Shown: in pieces, positions 30,745 to 41,381 of the stretch
How positions within the stretch are numbered: the stretch's first letter is position 1
How the letters are laid out: each line of letters begins with the position of its first letter
Source: Altererythrobacter sp.
GTDB taxonomy: Bacteria; Pseudomonadota; Alphaproteobacteria; Sphingomonadales; Sphingomonadaceae
Length of the DNA stretch: 64,000 bases
Assembly: GCA_016793865.1 (NCBI GenBank)
Contig: JAEULJ010000007.1
Coordinates: 496,001 to 560,000, forward strand
Reading direction: 5' to 3'
Program-made: the position numbers and the translations under genes
Notes under the pieces: model-generated
The model's database searches: none
What the model was told of the DNA's origin: nothing
Seen by the model: the letters and a program-made list of their open reading frames with translations, nothing else

Positions 30745-31845
30745 ATGGGTTTCCGTTGTGGAATCGTCGGCCTGCCCAATGTCGGCAAGTCGACCCTGTT
30801 CAATGCCTTGACCGAAACGCAGGCCGCGCAGGCCGCGAATTATCCCTTCTGCACCATCGAGCCCAATGTCGGCCAGGTGGCCGTGCCGGACGAACGGCTG
30901 GACAGGATCGCGGCTATCGCCGGGTCGGCCAAGACGATCCCCACCCAGCTCGCCTTCGTGGACATTGCCGGGCTGGTAAAGGGTGCCAGCCAGGGCGAAG
31001 GGCTCGGCAACCAGTTCCTCGGCAACATCCGCGAGGTGGACGCCATCGTCCATGTGCTGCGCTGCTTCGAGGACGACGACATCCAGCATGTCGCCAACAA
31101 GGTCGATCCGCTCACCGATGCCGAGGTTGTCGATACCGAGCTGATGCTGTCCGACCTGGAAAGCCTGGAAAAGCGCGTCCCCGCCGCCGCCAAGCGCGGC
31201 GCGGCGGGCGACAAGGAGGCGAAGGCCACCGCCGTGGTGCTGGGCAAGGCGCTCGACCTGCTGCGCGAAGGCAAGCCCGCAAGGCTGACCGAGCTGGGCG
31301 ACGAGGAAGAAGCGCGGATTTTCGCGCAGGCGCAGCTCCTGACCGCCAAGCCCGTGCTCTATGTCTGCAATGTCGCCGAGGAAGACGCGGCGAACGGCAA
31401 CGCCCTCAGCGCGCAGGTGTTCGAGAAGGCGAAGGCCGAAGGCGCCGAGGCGGTGGTTGTCTCGGCCGCGATCGAGAGCGAGCTGGTGGCGATGCCCGCC
31501 GAAGACCGCGCCGAGTATCTCGCCGAACTGGGCCTGGCCGAGAGCGGACTCAGCCGCGTGATCCGCGCCGGATACAAGCTGCTCGGCCTCAAGACCTTTT
31601 TCACGGCGGGCCCCAAGGAAGCGCGCGCCTGGACTTTCCCAACCGGCGCGCGGGCCCCGCAGGCCGCGGGCGAGATCCACACCGATTTCGAGAAGGGCTT
31701 CATCCGCGCGGAGACCATCGCCTTCGACGATTACGTCACGCTCGGCGGCGAAGCGCCTGCGCGCGAGGCGGGCAAGCTGCGCCAGGAAGGCAAGGAATAT
31801 GTCGTGCAGGACGGCGATGTCCTGCACTTCAAGTTCAACGTCTGA
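30745..31845 (+). CDS. ychF: redox-regulated P-loop ATPase YchF/Ola1
   Basis: The 366-residue protein has G1 GLPNVGKSTLFNAL (8-21), the switch region NYPFCTIEPNVGQV and DIAGLVKGASQGEGLGNQFL near 72-91, a coiled-coil arm and a C-terminal TGS domain (AGEIHTDFEKGFIRAE near 310 and the closing FKFNV). It binds ATP rather than GTP in this family and associates with ribosomes. Normal length. Convergent with the 5'-nucleotidase gene, 9 bp between stops. Confidence 0.97.
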   Translation: MGFRCGIVGLPNVGKSTLFNALTETQAAQAANYPFCTIEPNVGQVAVPDERLDRIAAIAGSAKTIPTQLAFVDIAGLVKGASQGEGLGNQFLGNIREVDAIVHVLRCFEDDDIQHVANKVDPLTDAEVVDTELMLSDLESLEKRVPAAAKRGAAGDKEAKATAVVLGKALDLLREGKPARLTELGDEEEARIFAQAQLLTAKPVLYVCNVAEEDAANGNALSAQVFEKAKAEGAEAVVVSAAIESELVAMPAEDRAEYLAELGLAESGLSRVIRAGYKLLGLKTFFTAGPKEARAWTFPTGARAPQAAGEIHTDFEKGFIRAETIAFDDYVTLGGEAPAREAGKLRQEGKEYVVQDGDVLHFKFNV

Positions 31846-31854
31846 CCGCGACCC

Positions 31855-33621
31855 CTAGTCGCCGGGTGGCGGCGTGACGGGCGCGTCCACGCGCGTCACC
31901 CGGCCCAGCGGCGGCGGCGCGATGTTGCCGCCCTGCTTGAGATAGGCCTCGAGCGACGCGACATCGTCGGTCCCGCCGCCGGTAAGATCGGTTCCGTTCT
32001 CGAAAACCGAGAAGTTGTCGCCGCCGGTGGCCAGGAAGTTGCTGATCCCGACGCGGTAGACGCGCCCATCCTCGATGGGCTTGCCGTCGAGCGTCATGGC
32101 AATGATGCGCTCTCCGGCGGGTCGGCGCAGATCGTAGCTGTAGACGAAGCCGCGCGAGGCATGGAGCATATTGGGCCGATCGACGGTGTTGCTGCCGCTG
32201 TTGAACTGCTGCTCCAGCAGCGCGCGCAGCTGCACCCCCGTCAGCCCCTTCACCTGAAGCACGTTCCCGAACGGCTGGACCGCATAGAGCTGGCCGAAGG
32301 TCACACCACCATCGGTGCGCGGCACCAGATCGGCGCGCAGCCCGTAAGCGTTCATGAAAGCGATTTCGGCGTTCGTCGCGGCGAGCTGCGCATCCGCCAC
32401 CAGGCTCCCAAGCTGCGATTCGCCCGAGGTGTTGCGCGCGCGTTGCAAGGGCGCGCCGAGCCGCCCGGCGATGCGATCCGCGATCGGCTTGGCGGCGGCG
32501 ACATAGCGGTCCACCAGCGCCTTCACCGCGCCGTCCGGGGGATAGACCGGGAATGCGGCGTCGACCGGGACGATGCCCGCCGGGCCATCATAGGGATCGC
32601 TGGCGACGATCACATTGTCCGCGCTCTTGCGCATGACCCGCCGGCTGGCGGGATCGATCGCGAGCGTGATGTTCGTCACGAGCATCCCGCGGCTGCCGGC
32701 ACTCGTCACCAGATAGGGCCGCGCAGCATCGATCTTGCCGTAGTCGCAGACATAGGCCGCATGGGTATGCCCCGAGACGACGACGTCGATACCGGGATCG
32801 AGCCTGGCCAGAACCGGCAGCAGATCGCCCGAAACCCCGCCGCAGCTTTTGTCGTTGTAGCCGACCTTGGTGTAAACGCCCTGATGGATCATGACGACGA
32901 CAGCGTCGGCCCCTTCTGCGCGAAGGCGGGGCACCAGCGCGTTGATGGTCTCGGCCTCGTCGGCGAAGGTCACGTCGGTCACCGCGTCGGGGGCGACCAG
33001 CGTTGCGGTTTCGCGCAGCGTCAGGCCGATGAAGCCAACCTGGACCTTGCTCGCGCCACTGCCGAAGCTGCGAAGCGCCGTCGCCGGAAACAGCGTCCCG
33101 CCGGATTTGGCGTTCACATTGGCGGAAAGATAGCGGAAGCGCGCACCGGCAAACTCCTTGTCCACCCGGCAGGCGGGCAAGGCGGTGTGCTGCACGCAGC
33201 CGCCGTTCTGCAACCGCAGCAGCTCGCTGGTACCCCGATCGAATTCGTGATTGCCGACCGCGTTCAGGTCCAGCCCGATCATGTTCAGCGCCACGATCGA
33301 GGGTTCGTCGAGGAACTGCGACGATACGAAGGGCGAGGCGCTGGTGAGATCGCCGGCCGCGACCGAAATGGTGTTGGCATTGCCCGCGCGCAGCCGCGCC
33401 ATCGCGGTGGCGAGATGTGCCGCACCGCCCGCCGGGATGCGCTGCTCCGATCCCGGCTCGCCCCCGGCCACCACCGCCAGTCGCGGCGGCTCCAGCGCGC
33501 CGTGGAAATCATTGATCGCCAGGATCTGGACTTCGACCGGGGCCGAATCGCGCACGGCGGTGCGCGGGGTGACGCAACCGCCTAGCGCGGCGAGGAAAAG
33601 CACGGGCAGGACGTATCGCAT
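31855..33621 (-). CDS. UshA-like metallophosphatase/5'-nucleotidase lipoprotein
   Basis: The 588-residue protein has a lipobox signal (LPVLFLAALGGC). The calcineurin-like metal sites follow in order: INDFHGALEPP near 35, VAAGDLTSASP near 93, NAVGNHEFDRG near 129 and VSGHTHAAY near 298. The C-terminal 5'-nucleotidase domain (QLGSLVADAQL, then GVTFGQLYAVQPFGN) gives substrate specificity. It would hydrolyse periplasmic nucleotides for phosphate and nucleoside uptake. ATG 33621 starts the signal peptide; the longer frame is not supported. Confidence 0.92.
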   Translation of the reverse strand: MRYVLPVLFLAALGGCVTPRTAVRDSAPVEVQILAINDFHGALEPPRLAVVAGGEPGSEQRIPAGGAAHLATAMARLRAGNANTISVAAGDLTSASPFVSSQFLDEPSIVALNMIGLDLNAVGNHEFDRGTSELLRLQNGGCVQHTALPACRVDKEFAGARFRYLSANVNAKSGGTLFPATALRSFGSGASKVQVGFIGLTLRETATLVAPDAVTDVTFADEAETINALVPRLRAEGADAVVVMIHQGVYTKVGYNDKSCGGVSGDLLPVLARLDPGIDVVVSGHTHAAYVCDYGKIDAARPYLVTSAGSRGMLVTNITLAIDPASRRVMRKSADNVIVASDPYDGPAGIVPVDAAFPVYPPDGAVKALVDRYVAAAKPIADRIAGRLGAPLQRARNTSGESQLGSLVADAQLAATNAEIAFMNAYGLRADLVPRTDGGVTFGQLYAVQPFGNVLQVKGLTGVQLRALLEQQFNSGSNTVDRPNMLHASRGFVYSYDLRRPAGERIIAMTLDGKPIEDGRVYRVGISNFLATGGDNFSVFENGTDLTGGGTDDVASLEAYLKQGGNIAPPPLGRVTRVDAPVTPPPGD

Positions 33622-33773
33622 GGCCGCCCTATGCGCGGGCGAAGGCCGTGGCGCAATTGCCCAGGCGCCTGGAAAGGGCGAGCGGGACCGGGGATACCTC
33701 ACGAGTGTTTCGCAAACCCGGCCTGATCGATTAGACGCCCTGCGAATGAATCATTTTCCGGGAGCGTGCGCGC

Positions 33774-34268
33774 GTGATCCATTTTGAAGATGTCGAGATT
33801 GGGCGGAAGCAGTCGTTCGGCCGCTACGAGGTCACGCGCGAGGAGGTGGTGGATTTCGCCGGCAAGTACGATCCCCAGCCTTTCCACCTGAGTGACGAGG
33901 CGGCCGCGCAAACCTATTTCGGCCGGCTGTCGGCCAGCGGATGGCACACGGCGGCGATGACCATGCGGATGCTGGTCGATAACATGAAGACCGAGGAACA
34001 GGCCGGGCTCGGCTCGCCCGGACTGGATCACCTGCGCTGGGCGAAGCCGGTCTATCCGGGCGACGTGCTGCATTGCGAGACCGAGGTGATCGAGAAGCGC
34101 CGCAGCCGTTCACGCCCCGACATGGGGCTGTTCAAGAGCCGCTGCCGCACATTCAACCAGAGCGGGGAGCTTGTGCTGGAAATGGTCAGCAACGGGCTCA
34201 TCCGTGTTCGCAACCCCGGCTCGCCGGAGGGCGATCACCCGCAGAGCGAAACGCCCTCCGCCACATAG
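33774..34268 (+). CDS. MaoC-like hotdog-fold dehydratase
   Basis: The 164-residue protein has the MaoC (R)-hydratase 2 motif: YDPQPFHLSDEAA (32-44), with Asp and His as expected catalytic pair, and RLSASGWHTAAMTMRM near 51. Full length. GGGAG precedes the GTG at 33774. Probably hydrates an enoyl-CoA or a related thioester; substrate unknown. Its 3' end overlaps the convergent lipoprotein gene by 34 bp. Confidence 0.88.
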   Translation: MIHFEDVEIGRKQSFGRYEVTREEVVDFAGKYDPQPFHLSDEAAAQTYFGRLSASGWHTAAMTMRMLVDNMKTEEQAGLGSPGLDHLRWAKPVYPGDVLHCETEVIEKRRSRSRPDMGLFKSRCRTFNQSGELVLEMVSNGLIRVRNPGSPEGDHPQSETPSAT

Positions 34269-34735
34269 ACGGTCCGCCGGCGTCCATCCTGGAGGGTGAT
34301 GCGCGTGGGGATGCTCACCCCGCCCGCCACCTTGGCGGTTCGCGCCGTGTCGAAGCTGATGAGCAGCGCGTGCGTGCCGCCGTCGTAGCGGGTGCTGGTT
34401 CCCGCCGGGCCGCCTCCCGCGCCGGCATCGGGCGCGAAGCGTTCCATCCGCCCATCGAACTTCATGTAGCCGACGTTGATCTGCAGGATGGCCTGCGCGC
34501 CGATCTCCGGGCTGGCGACCGCGAAGGCACAGCCGCTGTCGCTGAGGCGGTAACGCTCGCGCTCGGCATCGGTGATGCGCTCGGGCGTGACCACGTCGGG
34601 CGGCGGGGTCTGCGCTGCTTCCACCTCGGCGATCGCGCGCTCGTCGTCGATCTGCCTTTGGGATTGCGAGCGGGGCTCCTCGCCGCAGGCAGAAGCCAGC
34701 ACCGCCAGCCCCGCCACCATCACCATCGCGCGCAT
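34235..34735 (-). CDS. putative lipoprotein of unknown function
   Basis: The 166-residue protein starts MRAMVMVAGLAVLASAC with lipobox ASAC, then a charged, glutamate-rich linker. The folded part contains DSGCAFAV, GYMKFDGRMERF and GTHALLISFDTA; I do not recognise a named family, though similar small lipoproteins are common in Sphingomonadales. The ATG shares one base with the mutL stop (TGATG), so it is translated after mutL. Any functional link to mismatch repair is unsupported. Confidence 0.7.
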   Translation of the reverse strand: MRAMVMVAGLAVLASACGEEPRSQSQRQIDDERAIAEVEAAQTPPPDVVTPERITDAERERYRLSDSGCAFAVASPEIGAQAILQINVGYMKFDGRMERFAPDAGAGGGPAGTSTRYDGGTHALLISFDTARTAKVAGGVSIPTRITLQDGRRRTVYVAEGVSLCG

Positions 34736-36549
34736 CAATGTCTCCCGAACAGCTTCTCGACGTCGCTCATGGCGAGCTTGACCCACGTCGGCCGGCCATG
34801 ATTGCACTGGCCCGAGCGCGGGGTCGATTCCATTTCGCGCAGCAGCGCGTTCATCTCGGCAACGGAAAGCGCGCGCCCGGCGCGCACCGAACCGTGGCAG
34901 GCCATCGTGGCAAGCACCAGGTCGAGCTTTTTACCCAGCAGCAAGGCATCGCCGTTGAGCGCCAGATCGTCCGCGATGTCGCGCAACAGGCGCTCCGGGT
35001 CGGCCCGGCCTAGCGCATGAGGCAGGCTGCGCACGAGCATTGCGCCGGGGCCGAAACGCTCGATGGCCAGGCCCAGCGCGGCCAGCTTCCCGGCCGCTTC
35101 CTCCAGCCGGTCGCAGGCGGGCTCGTCCAGTTCTACCACATCCGGGATCAGCAGCGCCTGCGCGCGACTGGTCGCCTCCTCCGCACCGGCGGCGCGCAGC
35201 CGCTCCAGCACCAGCCGCTCGTGGGCGGCATGCTGGTCCACCAACACCAGCCCGTCCGCCGCCTCGGCAACGATATAGGTGTTGGCGACCTGCCCGCGCG
35301 CGATACCCAGGGGGTAGGACTGCGCGTCCTGGGGAATGGGTGCAGCTTCCTCCACGCGCCCTTGCGGTGCCGCGGCGAAGTCCATCCGCCGTTCGCGCAG
35401 CATCAGCCCCTCTCCCACAGGAAAGGGCGTCGCGCCCGTGTCGGGTATCGGCAGAGCCCGCCCCAGCCCTAGCGCCGGCCCCTCGCCTGAAGGCGGGGGG
35501 GCTTGAAACTGCGATGTCCAGCGGCTCATGGCCGCGGCGTCGGGGGTTTGCGCGCTGCGCCGGTCACCCGTCGCCAGCGCGCGCCTCAGGCCCGAGACGA
35601 TGAACCCTCGCACCCCCGCGGCATCGCGGAAACGGACCTCGGTCTTGGCGGGGTGGACGTTGACGTCCACCTCTTCCGGCGCAAGTTCGAGGAACAGCGC
35701 CAGCACCGCGTGGCGGTCACGCGCGAGCATGTCGGCATAGGCGCCCCGCACCGCGCCCACCAGCAACCGGTCCTTCACCGGCCGGCCGTTGACGAACAGA
35801 TATTGATGGTCGGCGACGCCGCGGTTGTAGGTCGGCAAGCCGGCGATGCCGGTCAGGCGCATGCCCGCGCGCTCGTCCTGGATGGAGACCGCGTTGTCCC
35901 GCAGTTCGCGCGCCACCAGCTGCGTCACCCGTTCGGCCAGCGTCTCGCCTGCCTGCAGCGCCAGGATGCGCCGCCCGCCCTGCTCCAGGCTTACCGCGAC
36001 ATCGGGCCGGGCCATCGCCAGCCGCCGCACCACGTCGAGACAGGCGGCGTACTCGCTACGCGCCGAACGCAGGAATTTGCGTCGCGCCGGCACACGCGCG
36101 AACAGGTTTTCGACCCGCACCCGCGTGCCCGGAGGAAGTGCGGCCGGGCCTTCCTCGACCGCCTGCCCGTGATCGACCACCCGGCGCCATCCCTCCGCCG
36201 CCCCCGCCGGACGGCTTTCGAGCGTGAAGCGCGCCACGCTGGCGATGCTGGGCAGCGCTTCGCCTCGAAAGCCGAGCGTGGTCACCTGCTCGATCGCATC
36301 GTCGGGTAGCTTGGAGGTGGCGTGGCGTTCCAGCGCCAGCGCCATGTCCTCGGGGGTCATCCCGCAACCGTCGTCGGTCACTTCCAGCAGCTCGAGCCCG
36401 CCCTCGGCCAGGCGCACCGCAATCCGCGTCGCGCCGGCGTCGAGCGCGTTTTCGACCAGTTCCTTGAGCGCTGCGGCAGGGCGTTCGACCACCTCGCCGG
36501 CGGCGATGCGGTTGACCAGCGCTTCGGGGAGGCGACGGATGGCAGGCAT
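34735..36549 (-). CDS. mutL: DNA mismatch repair protein MutL, linker carrying a degenerate repeat insertion
   Basis: The 604-residue protein has the GHKL ATPase domain: IAAGEVVERPAAALKELVEN (15-34), DDGCGM near 59 and TLGFRGEALPSI near 90, and a C-terminal dimerisation domain with QVANTYIVAEAADGLVLVDQ near 416. It lacks the metal-binding DQHAxxExxxYE endonuclease motif in full (DQHAAHERLVLERL is present, where the usual endonuclease motif ends in E-x4-E), so nicking activity is uncertain. Residues about 349-383 (PPPSGEGPALGLG to PFPVGEGL) are encoded by a degenerate palindromic repeat in the linker. Divergent from mreB. Confidence 0.95.
   Translation of the reverse strand: MPAIRRLPEALVNRIAAGEVVERPAAALKELVENALDAGATRIAVRLAEGGLELLEVTDDGCGMTPEDMALALERHATSKLPDDAIEQVTTLGFRGEALPSIASVARFTLESRPAGAAEGWRRVVDHGQAVEEGPAALPPGTRVRVENLFARVPARRKFLRSARSEYAACLDVVRRLAMARPDVAVSLEQGGRRILALQAGETLAERVTQLVARELRDNAVSIQDERAGMRLTGIAGLPTYNRGVADHQYLFVNGRPVKDRLLVGAVRGAYADMLARDRHAVLALFLELAPEEVDVNVHPAKTEVRFRDAAGVRGFIVSGLRRALATGDRRSAQTPDAAAMSRWTSQFQAPPPSGEGPALGLGRALPIPDTGATPFPVGEGLMLRERRMDFAAAPQGRVEEAAPIPQDAQSYPLGIARGQVANTYIVAEAADGLVLVDQHAAHERLVLERLRAAGAEEATSRAQALLIPDVVELDEPACDRLEEAAGKLAALGLAIERFGPGAMLVRSLPHALGRADPERLLRDIADDLALNGDALLLGKKLDLVLATMACHGSVRAGRALSVAEMNALLREMESTPRSGQCNHGRPTWVKLAMSDVEKLFGRH
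35403..35505. repeat. degenerate palindromic repeat copy E in the mutL linker
   Basis: A weakened relative of copies A and B. The right hairpin is CCCCTCGCC and GGCGGGGGG around TGAA (one T-G pair). The left hairpin CCCCTCTCCC/GAAAGGG is imperfect. The encoded peptide (PPSGEGPALGLG then PFPVGEGL) resembles the glyS inserts ([12 protein letters not shown] then PQPLPSREG). Confidence 0.6.
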
Positions 36550-36629
36550 TACGCGGCCAGCCTAGCGACGAAGCGCCACGATTTCGAGACGGGTGCGGCG
36601 GCCATCCCCGGCCGCATGACGCGAAAATT

Positions 36630-37787
<1,158 letters not shown>

Positions 37788-37803
37788 CGCCGGGAGCGAA
37801 GCC

Positions 37804-38694
37804 ATGCCGCCCAGAGCGGGCTTTTCGAAGCGCGCGCAGTACACTCAGTTCACCGGCTATATCGCCGCTGGGCTCGGCGCGCTGATAGGGGCCTTGCTGC
37901 TCGGCGTCTCGCTGTGGCAGCCGCAGTTTCTCTCCGGATTGCGCGGGGGGGCACAGGATGTGGCTGCCCCTGGCACAACGGCGGTCGCTGCGGCGCGCAC
38001 CGACAGCAAGGACCTGCTCGCCACCATTCGCGGCTATCTGCGCGCCGGATCGCAGAACGCGGCGCTCAAGCGCGAGGTGGAAATCGCCCGTATCCGCCTG
38101 AAGGAAGCCGACGCGGTTCGGCAGGAGAACGCCCGGCTGAAGGCGCTGCTCGACATCCGTGACGGCGAGGTACGCCCGGTCGCCATCGCCCGCCTGGTGG
38201 GCTCAACGGCCTCCAGCAGCCGCCGCTTCGCCTATCTCGGCGCGGGCAGCGCCGACGGGGTGCAGGCCGGAATGTCAGTAGTAAGCCCGCGCGGCGTCGT
38301 CGGCCGCATCCTCGAAGTTGGGCGCAATTCGTCACGCGTGTTGCTTCTGCTCGATTCCGAGAGCGTGCTGCCGGTGCGCCGCGCGCGGGACGAGCTGGTC
38401 GCCTTCGCGGAGGGGCGCGGCGACAGCCTGCTGCGGGTCAAGCTCATCAATCTGGGCATCAACCCCCTGGCGGTGGGCGATATGCTCGTCACCAGCGGCG
38501 CGGGAGGATACTACCGGCCCGGCACCGCGGTGGCGATCGTCACCGAAAAGACCGCCGATGGCGCGCTCGCCCGGGTGGTCAGCGATCCTGCGGCGACCGA
38601 TTTCGTGGCCGTGATGCCGATCTTCGAATCCGCCGCCGCGCGCGTGGCCGATACCCCGCCCGAGCATGTGCTGGATCAGGGCGGCCCCGGCTAG
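37804..38694 (+). CDS. mreC: rod shape-determining protein MreC
   Basis: The 296-residue protein has one N-terminal transmembrane helix (GYIAAGLGALIGALLLGVSL), a coiled coil around residues 80-115 (NAALKREVEIARIRLKEADA), and the beta-domain with SSSRRFAYLGAGSADGVQAG and GVVGRILEVG. It links MreB to periplasmic PBP2. 16 bp after mreB and adjacent to mreD. Confidence 0.95.
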   Translation: MPPRAGFSKRAQYTQFTGYIAAGLGALIGALLLGVSLWQPQFLSGLRGGAQDVAAPGTTAVAAARTDSKDLLATIRGYLRAGSQNAALKREVEIARIRLKEADAVRQENARLKALLDIRDGEVRPVAIARLVGSTASSSRRFAYLGAGSADGVQAGMSVVSPRGVVGRILEVGRNSSRVLLLLDSESVLPVRRARDELVAFAEGRGDSLLRVKLINLGINPLAVGDMLVTSGAGGYYRPGTAVAIVTEKTADGALARVVSDPAATDFVAVMPIFESAAARVADTPPEHVLDQGGPG

Positions 38695-39249
38695 GTGGAC
38701 CGTTATGCTCCCAAGGCGCGCAGCGATGCCTACGGCCGGCGCATCAACCGCGAGCATTCGCCGCTTGTGGCGCTCGCGCTGCCGTGGCTGTCGATCATGG
38801 CGGGTTCGTTGGTGCCGCTGTTCTTCATCGCCACCGCACTGCCGCTGGTCCCGCCCGCCGGCTTCCTGATGCTGCTTGCGTGGCGGCTGGTGCGGCCGGG
38901 CCTGCTGCCGGTGTGGGCGGGATTGCCGCTGGGCCTGTTCGACGATCTCTTCAGTGGACAGCCGCTGGGCAGCGCGGTGGTGCTTTGGTCGCTGACGATG
39001 ATCGCCATCGAGCTGCTCGACAGCCGAATCCCCTGGCGCAGCTTCCTCCAGGACTGGATCGTGGCGACAGGGGCAGCGCTGGCCTATCTGCTGGCCGCTT
39101 TCGTGGTCTCGGGCGCCCCACCGACCGTACCGGGCCTTGTCGCGCTGGGTCCGCAGGCGCTTCTGTCGGTGCTGCTCTATCCCGCCGCCGCCCGCCTCGC
39201 ATCCGGTCTGGACCGGCTGCGCCTGACGCGCTGGCTGTCCACGTCGTGA
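38695..39249 (+). CDS. mreD: rod shape-determining protein MreD
   Basis: The 184-residue protein has five or so membrane helices, with GLPLGLFDDLFSGQPLGSAV typical of MreD. GTG at 38695 follows the mreC stop immediately. The GTGA overlap with mrdA at its end supports co-translation of the elongasome membrane subunits. Confidence 0.92.
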   Translation: MDRYAPKARSDAYGRRINREHSPLVALALPWLSIMAGSLVPLFFIATALPLVPPAGFLMLLAWRLVRPGLLPVWAGLPLGLFDDLFSGQPLGSAVVLWSLTMIAIELLDSRIPWRSFLQDWIVATGAALAYLLAAFVVSGAPPTVPGLVALGPQALLSVLLYPAAARLASGLDRLRLTRWLSTS

Positions 39250-41381
39250 AGTTCCGCCGCCGACGCCGCGGAGCGCGCCCATTCGTCAGCGCAACCACGC
39301 TGGACACCGCTTTCGGGCGCCGCAGCATTGTGATCGGTACGGCTATGGGCGGCCTGGGCACGCTGCTCGCCGGACGGCTCGCGTGGCTGTCGATCGCCCA
39401 GAACGAGAAGTATCAGCTCGAATCCGAAAGCAACCGGGTCAACCTGTCGCTCATCCCGCCGCGGCGCGGCTGGATACTCGATCGAAACGGTGCGCCGATG
39501 GCCTCCAATCGCGCCGATTTTCGCGTCGATGTCGTGCCGGACCGGATGACCGATCCGCAGGCCACGGTCGCGCGTCTCGGCGCCATACTCTCCATCGCCC
39601 CGGACGCGCTGGCCGATGTTCAGAAGCGCGTCGCCGCGGCCAAGGGGCCGCAGCCGGTCGAGGTCGCGACGGGGCTGGATTACGAGCAGTTCGCCGCCGT
39701 CAGCGTCCGTCTGCCGGATATGCACGGGGTCATCCCGCAACGCGGCTTCTCGCGCTTCTACCCCACCGGACCCAGCGTGGGCCATCTGATCGGATATGTC
39801 GGCCCCGCCAGCGCCGAGGAATACGCCAAGGACAAGAACCCGCTGCTGGTCACGCCGGGCTACAAGATCGGCAAGGACGGGCTGGAAAAGCAGTTCGAGC
39901 AGCGCCTGCGCGGCACGCCCGGCGCGCGGCGCGTGGAAGTGACCGCCTCGGGGCGCATCGTGCGCGAGCTCGAAACCCGTGAGGATGTGCAGGGGCGCCC
40001 GATCCAGCTCACCATCGACGGGCCGCTCCAGGACTATGCCGCACGGCGGATCGGGCTCGAAAGCGGCTCGGTCGTGATGCTGGACTGCGACACGGGCGAG
40101 ATACTGTGCATGGCCTCCATGCCCAGCTTCGATCCCAACAGCTTCTCCTCGGGCATCGGCAGCGTCGAGTACGCCATGCTCCGCGACGATGAGCGCGTGC
40201 CGTTGCGCAACAAGATCCTCAAGGGGCTCTATCCGCCGGGATCGACCGTCAAGCCGATGGTGTCGATGGCGTTCCTAAAGGAAGGGCTCGACCCCAAGGC
40301 GACCGTGTTCTGCGGTGGCGGGCTGCGCGTCGGCAACCGCGTCTTCCGCTGCTGGAAGCGCGGAGGCCACGGCACGGTGGACATGGCCAAGGGGATTTAC
40401 CAGTCCTGCGATGTCTATTTCTATCACTTCGCCCAGTCGGTCGGCATGGATCCGATCGCCGCGATGGCGCGGCGCTGCGGCATGGGCGAAACCTTCGACC
40501 TGCCCGTGGCCAGCCAGTTCTTCGGCACCGTTCCCGATCCGGCGTGGAAGCTGAAGAAATACGGCCAGCCTTGGGCTACTTTCGATACCGTCAACGCCAC
40601 CATCGGGCAGGGCTACATGCTCTCCAACCCCTTGCAGCTTGCGGTCATGGCCGCCCGCCTGGCCTCGGGCCGCCATGTCGAACCCCGACTGGTGCGCGCC
40701 GCCAAGCGCCCGCCCTTCGCCGCGGCCGACTTCTCGCCCGAACACGTCTCGTTCGTGCGAGCGGCGATGAGCGATGTGGTCAACGGCCCCGGCACCGCGG
40801 GTCGGGCGCGGCTGCCCGTGCCCAAGGTGCTGATGGCGGGGAAGACCGGCACCGCGCAGGTCGTCGGCCTCAACTTCTCCGACGGCAAGTCGGGCCCCTG
40901 GAAATACCGGGACCACGGATTGTTCATCTTCTTCGCGCCCTTCGACCGGCCCAGATACGCCGGGGCGGTGGTGATCGAGCACGGCGGCGGATCGGGCGCG
41001 GCCTATCCCATCGCCCGCGACGTGATGACCTTCCTGTTCGATCCCGGCAAGGCGATGGATGCCCTGCGCGGTTTCGAGCAAAGCTGGGGCGGCACCGCTC
41101 AGCAGCGGCTGGCGGCGAAATATGCCGCCTATGCCTCCGCCGCGGGGATCGATGCGCGGCCGCTGCCCCGCAGCGAAGCCGACATCTTCGCCCGGGTGGA
41201 TGCCGAAGCCCGGCTCCAGGCCAATCTGACCGAGCGGCAGGGAGATCGCGCCTTCGATCCGCGGCCGGAGGCCAATCCCGTCTCCACCGGCCCCGTCCCC
41301 GGCGCGGCCGGCCCGGCTTCGACGCCGAGCGTCTCCTCAAGCCCCATAGCCGGCGACTCCGCCGCCGGAGAGCCGCCTTGA
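39246..41381 (+). CDS. mrdA: penicillin-binding protein 2 (elongasome transpeptidase)
   Basis: The 711-residue class B PBP has an N-terminal membrane helix (near residues 30-50), a dimerisation domain with PRRGWILDRNG, and a transpeptidase domain with S333 in PPGSTVKP, the SCD of QSCDVYFYHF near 386, and KTGTAQ from K533. A roughly 80-residue Ala/Pro-rich C-terminal tail follows the catalytic domain; such tails are common in this order. GTG 39246 lies in a GTGA overlap with mreD. It crosslinks lateral-wall peptidoglycan together with RodA. Confidence 0.96.
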   Translation: MKFRRRRRGARPFVSATTLDTAFGRRSIVIGTAMGGLGTLLAGRLAWLSIAQNEKYQLESESNRVNLSLIPPRRGWILDRNGAPMASNRADFRVDVVPDRMTDPQATVARLGAILSIAPDALADVQKRVAAAKGPQPVEVATGLDYEQFAAVSVRLPDMHGVIPQRGFSRFYPTGPSVGHLIGYVGPASAEEYAKDKNPLLVTPGYKIGKDGLEKQFEQRLRGTPGARRVEVTASGRIVRELETREDVQGRPIQLTIDGPLQDYAARRIGLESGSVVMLDCDTGEILCMASMPSFDPNSFSSGIGSVEYAMLRDDERVPLRNKILKGLYPPGSTVKPMVSMAFLKEGLDPKATVFCGGGLRVGNRVFRCWKRGGHGTVDMAKGIYQSCDVYFYHFAQSVGMDPIAAMARRCGMGETFDLPVASQFFGTVPDPAWKLKKYGQPWATFDTVNATIGQGYMLSNPLQLAVMAARLASGRHVEPRLVRAAKRPPFAAADFSPEHVSFVRAAMSDVVNGPGTAGRARLPVPKVLMAGKTGTAQVVGLNFSDGKSGPWKYRDHGLFIFFAPFDRPRYAGAVVIEHGGGSGAAYPIARDVMTFLFDPGKAMDALRGFEQSWGGTAQQRLAAKYAAYASAAGIDARPLPRSEADIFARVDAEARLQANLTERQGDRAFDPRPEANPVSTGPVPGAAGPASTPSVSSSPIAGDSAAGEPP

